A stretch of DNA of 45,856 bases from an uncultured Pelagibacteraceae bacterium. Lineage in GTDB: Bacteria > Pseudomonadota > Alphaproteobacteria > Pelagibacterales > AG-422-B15. Position 1 is the stretch's first letter, and each line of letters starts with the position of its first letter. This document shows, piece after piece, positions 44,452 through 45,856 of this stretch. The position numbers and the translations under genes were made by a program. Location: the NCBI GenBank assembly GCA_902589175.1, contig CACIRX010000008.1:1-45856 (forward strand), read 5' to 3'. Under the pieces are notes generated by a model that ran no database searches, had not been told where the DNA came from, and was given only the letters and a program-made list of their open reading frames with translations.

Positions 44452-45856
44452 ATGAAACTTATTTTGTATAAATTTTTGCTAGCATTTATTCTTAATATTA
44501 TATTTTCAGCAAACTTATTAAGCAGTGATCATATAATTTTAGAAATTAAAGACGATAGTTTGGAAGTTACAAGACTTAATAAATTGTTTCCAAAGCCAAT
44601 GTTAGAAAATATTTATGGAGAAAACAAATACACAAGAAGTATTTATGGAAAAGGGTGTAAAGGATCTGAAAAAAATAAAGAAATAAAAATATATGAAGGA
44701 AGTCATACTATAGATATATTTCTTGCGTGCAGAATCACCTCGCCGCTTGGATACCATGATCACTTAAGAAAGATCGCAGATGAAAAAGCACATAAATACT
44801 GTAAATCAAATTATCGCTCAAAAACTTATTATAGAGGACCATCGTTTGTAAGTAATTTAGATGGCCAGTTTTGGAGGCTTGTCGGTGATGGTTTAAGCCT
44901 CGGATTGTTAATAAACAAAAGAACAGTTGGCTTATCATACGTTTGCAGCGACATATCTCTTGGTCCAAATTTAAATAATTTATCAAATAGAAGAGTTTGT
45001 GAACAGGCGACAAGTGTTGAAGGTGTATGGTTAAGAAATGAATATGCGAATGAAGCTAAATTAAGAAACCTTAATATATTATCATGTAATTCTTTAACGG
45101 GAAGAGACCCTTTGAGACGCATTGATATGCTTTCGCTCTGCAAAAAAGCAACAACCATGAAAGGAAAATGGGAGTCTTATCAAAGTTCATATTCTGCATA
45201 TAGAAAAGAAGCAGATAGGAGAGATATTACTCTTGAGTCGTGTAATGCAGCTACTGGAAGAGGAAAACAATCTGATGATAAAAGGAATGAATTTAAAAAA
45301 TTATCTGATGAAAGTATATGTAAGTTATCAACAAATATATATGGCAAATGGATTGAGAATTATAACATTAATTGGAAATACAAATTAGAAGCGGATGCGA
45401 GAAATTTGTCTCTATATCGCTGCAATGATTTAACTGGGTTTAATAGTAAATTTAACAATTTAACTAAAAAAGAATTATGTTTAAGGGCTACTACACCAGA
45501 TGGTAAGTGGGAGCCAAAAGAAGGATCATTTGGCCCATACAGAATAGAATCAATAAAAAGAAAATATAATCTAGCAGAATGCAATAAGATTACTGGTAGA
45601 GATGATTCAACTGCAACTATAAAAAAAGATCTAAGCAACTTCTCTAATGAATTTGTATGCCGAAAAGCGACAACAGTAGATGGTTCTTGGGAACCATATG
45701 AAGGCAGTTTAGGTCAATATAGAAAAGAAGTAGATCGACGATCTTTAAAAATTTCAGAGTGTAATTCAATAACAAAGAGAGGTGAATATGCGCCAGCACC
45801 CGCAGATACAAAAGATAACAATGAAAATAATTTATTATTTTTAATCACATTATTTG
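44452..45856 (+). CDS. Secreted tandem-repeat protein, 5' part, cut by window end
   Basis: An ATG-started frame of 468 codons that runs off the right edge without a stop. A signal peptide is likely (residues 1-24, hydrophobic with SANLLSS). Residues about 25-175 form a unique N-terminal region with several Cys, and from about residue 178 five imperfect repeats follow, each with two Cys. Repeat cores read LCKKATTMKGKWESYQ and then YRKEADRR and ECNxxTGR. Paired cysteines suggest disulfide-stabilised modules outside the cytoplasm. I recall similar ATxxGxW...EAxRR modules in proteins of marine alphaproteobacteria but cannot name a family or function. No recognisable enzyme motif is seen. AT-rich 123-bp upstream gap, no clear promoter. 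Confidence 0.8.
   Translation, partial: MKLILYKFLLAFILNIIFSANLLSSDHIILEIKDDSLEVTRLNKLFPKPMLENIYGENKYTRSIYGKGCKGSEKNKEIKIYEGSHTIDIFLACRITSPLGYHDHLRKIADEKAHKYCKSNYRSKTYYRGPSFVSNLDGQFWRLVGDGLSLGLLINKRTVGLSYVCSDISLGPNLNNLSNRRVCEQATSVEGVWLRNEYANEAKLRNLNILSCNSLTGRDPLRRIDMLSLCKKATTMKGKWESYQSSYSAYRKEADRRDITLESCNAATGRGKQSDDKRNEFKKLSDESICKLSTNIYGKWIENYNINWKYKLEADARNLSLYRCNDLTGFNSKFNNLTKKELCLRATTPDGKWEPKEGSFGPYRIESIKRKYNLAECNKITGRDDSTATIKKDLSNFSNEFVCRKATTVDGSWEPYEGSLGQYRKEVDRRSLKISECNSITKRGEYAPAPADTKDNNENNLLFLITLF
44983..45780 (+). repeat. Five tandem protein repeats of 47-60 residues
   Basis: Within the partial gene the repeats begin at Cys 183, 230, 290, 343 and 403, giving periods of 47, 60, 53 and 60 residues. 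Each unit has a second Cys 34 residues later (29 in the first). Conserved positions are C-x2-(A/S)T, G-x-W, Y-(R/K), E-x-x-x-R and C-N-x-x-T. The repeats diverge strongly at DNA level, so they are old; more copies may follow outside the window. Confidence 0.8.

Noticed and set aside
44735..45638. Several minus-strand open frames of about 90-110 codons
   Set aside because: They lie opposite the long repeat-protein frame, have no recognisable domains, and the plus-strand frame has a signal peptide and clear repeats.
1..45856. tRNA, rRNA, insertion sequence, integrase or CRISPR array
   Set aside because: No cloverleaf-like sequence, rRNA segment, transposase motif or regularly spaced direct DNA repeat was seen on either strand; the repeats at the right end are diverged protein repeats.

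Overview
The window looks like a compact piece of chromosome from a low-GC, free-living marine alphaproteobacterium with a streamlined genome. This is inferred from several signs. Intergenic gaps are tiny, 4-bp start/stop overlaps are common, and the coding sequence is strongly A+T-rich. Alphaproteobacterial landmarks include a RegA/ActR response regulator, the pckA/chvI-chvG divergent locus running into ahcY-tsaE-amgK-murU, and an SOS box of the alphaproteobacterial GAAC-N7-GAAC type. I see no rRNA, tRNA, transposase, integrase or CRISPR array. The clade cannot be fixed from this sequence alone; low-GC marine lineages such as AEGEAN-169/HIMB59, SAR116 or SAR11 relatives are candidates.

Layout, left to right. 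1-5.4 kb: the 3' end of regA/actR, a ferritin-like diiron protein divergent from an RND/MMPL exporter, and an ABC ATPase. 5.5-10.5 kb: a 58-aa zinc-finger protein abutting polA, then a cytidylyltransferase-cupin fusion and an MFS transporter. 10.5-19.5 kb: pckA (minus), then chvI-chvG, ahcY, tsaE-amgK-murU (cell-wall recycling), a DsbA-like protein, hspQ and yciB. 19.5-27.4 kb: an EamA exporter, a lipoprotein-type alkyl sulfatase, a DUF3429 protein, and a divergent set in which a peptidyl-prolyl isomerase-like protein and a HupE/UreJ protein face a large DUF3604 protein and a 54-aa membrane protein.

27.5-32.5 kb: ammonium transporter with a strong hairpin terminator, a dienelactone-hydrolase-like enzyme, an SOS-controlled umuDC operon and an alpha/beta hydrolase. 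32.6-37.7 kb: a complete branched-chain amino-acid type ABC importer, in which livK converges on a livG-livF-livH-livM operon and the two share one hairpin. 37.8-44.3 kb: a second EamA protein, a lytic-transglycosylase-like lipoprotein, pdxA, a LysE-family exporter, a class I glutamine-amidotransferase-like hydrolase (PuuD type), glutaryl-CoA dehydrogenase and a class III aminotransferase; the last three suggest catabolism of lysine or polyamines. 44.5 kb to the right edge: the 5' part of a secreted protein with at least five tandem cysteine-containing repeats, cut by the window end.

The most interesting signals are the repeat protein at the right edge, the DUF3604/HupE/isomerase module with a consensus promoter that ends almost on the start codon, the cytidylyltransferase-cupin fusion, and the SOS promoter that forces a different umuD start. 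Six convergent gene pairs overlap tail-to-tail, three of them on a single palindromic TTAA.
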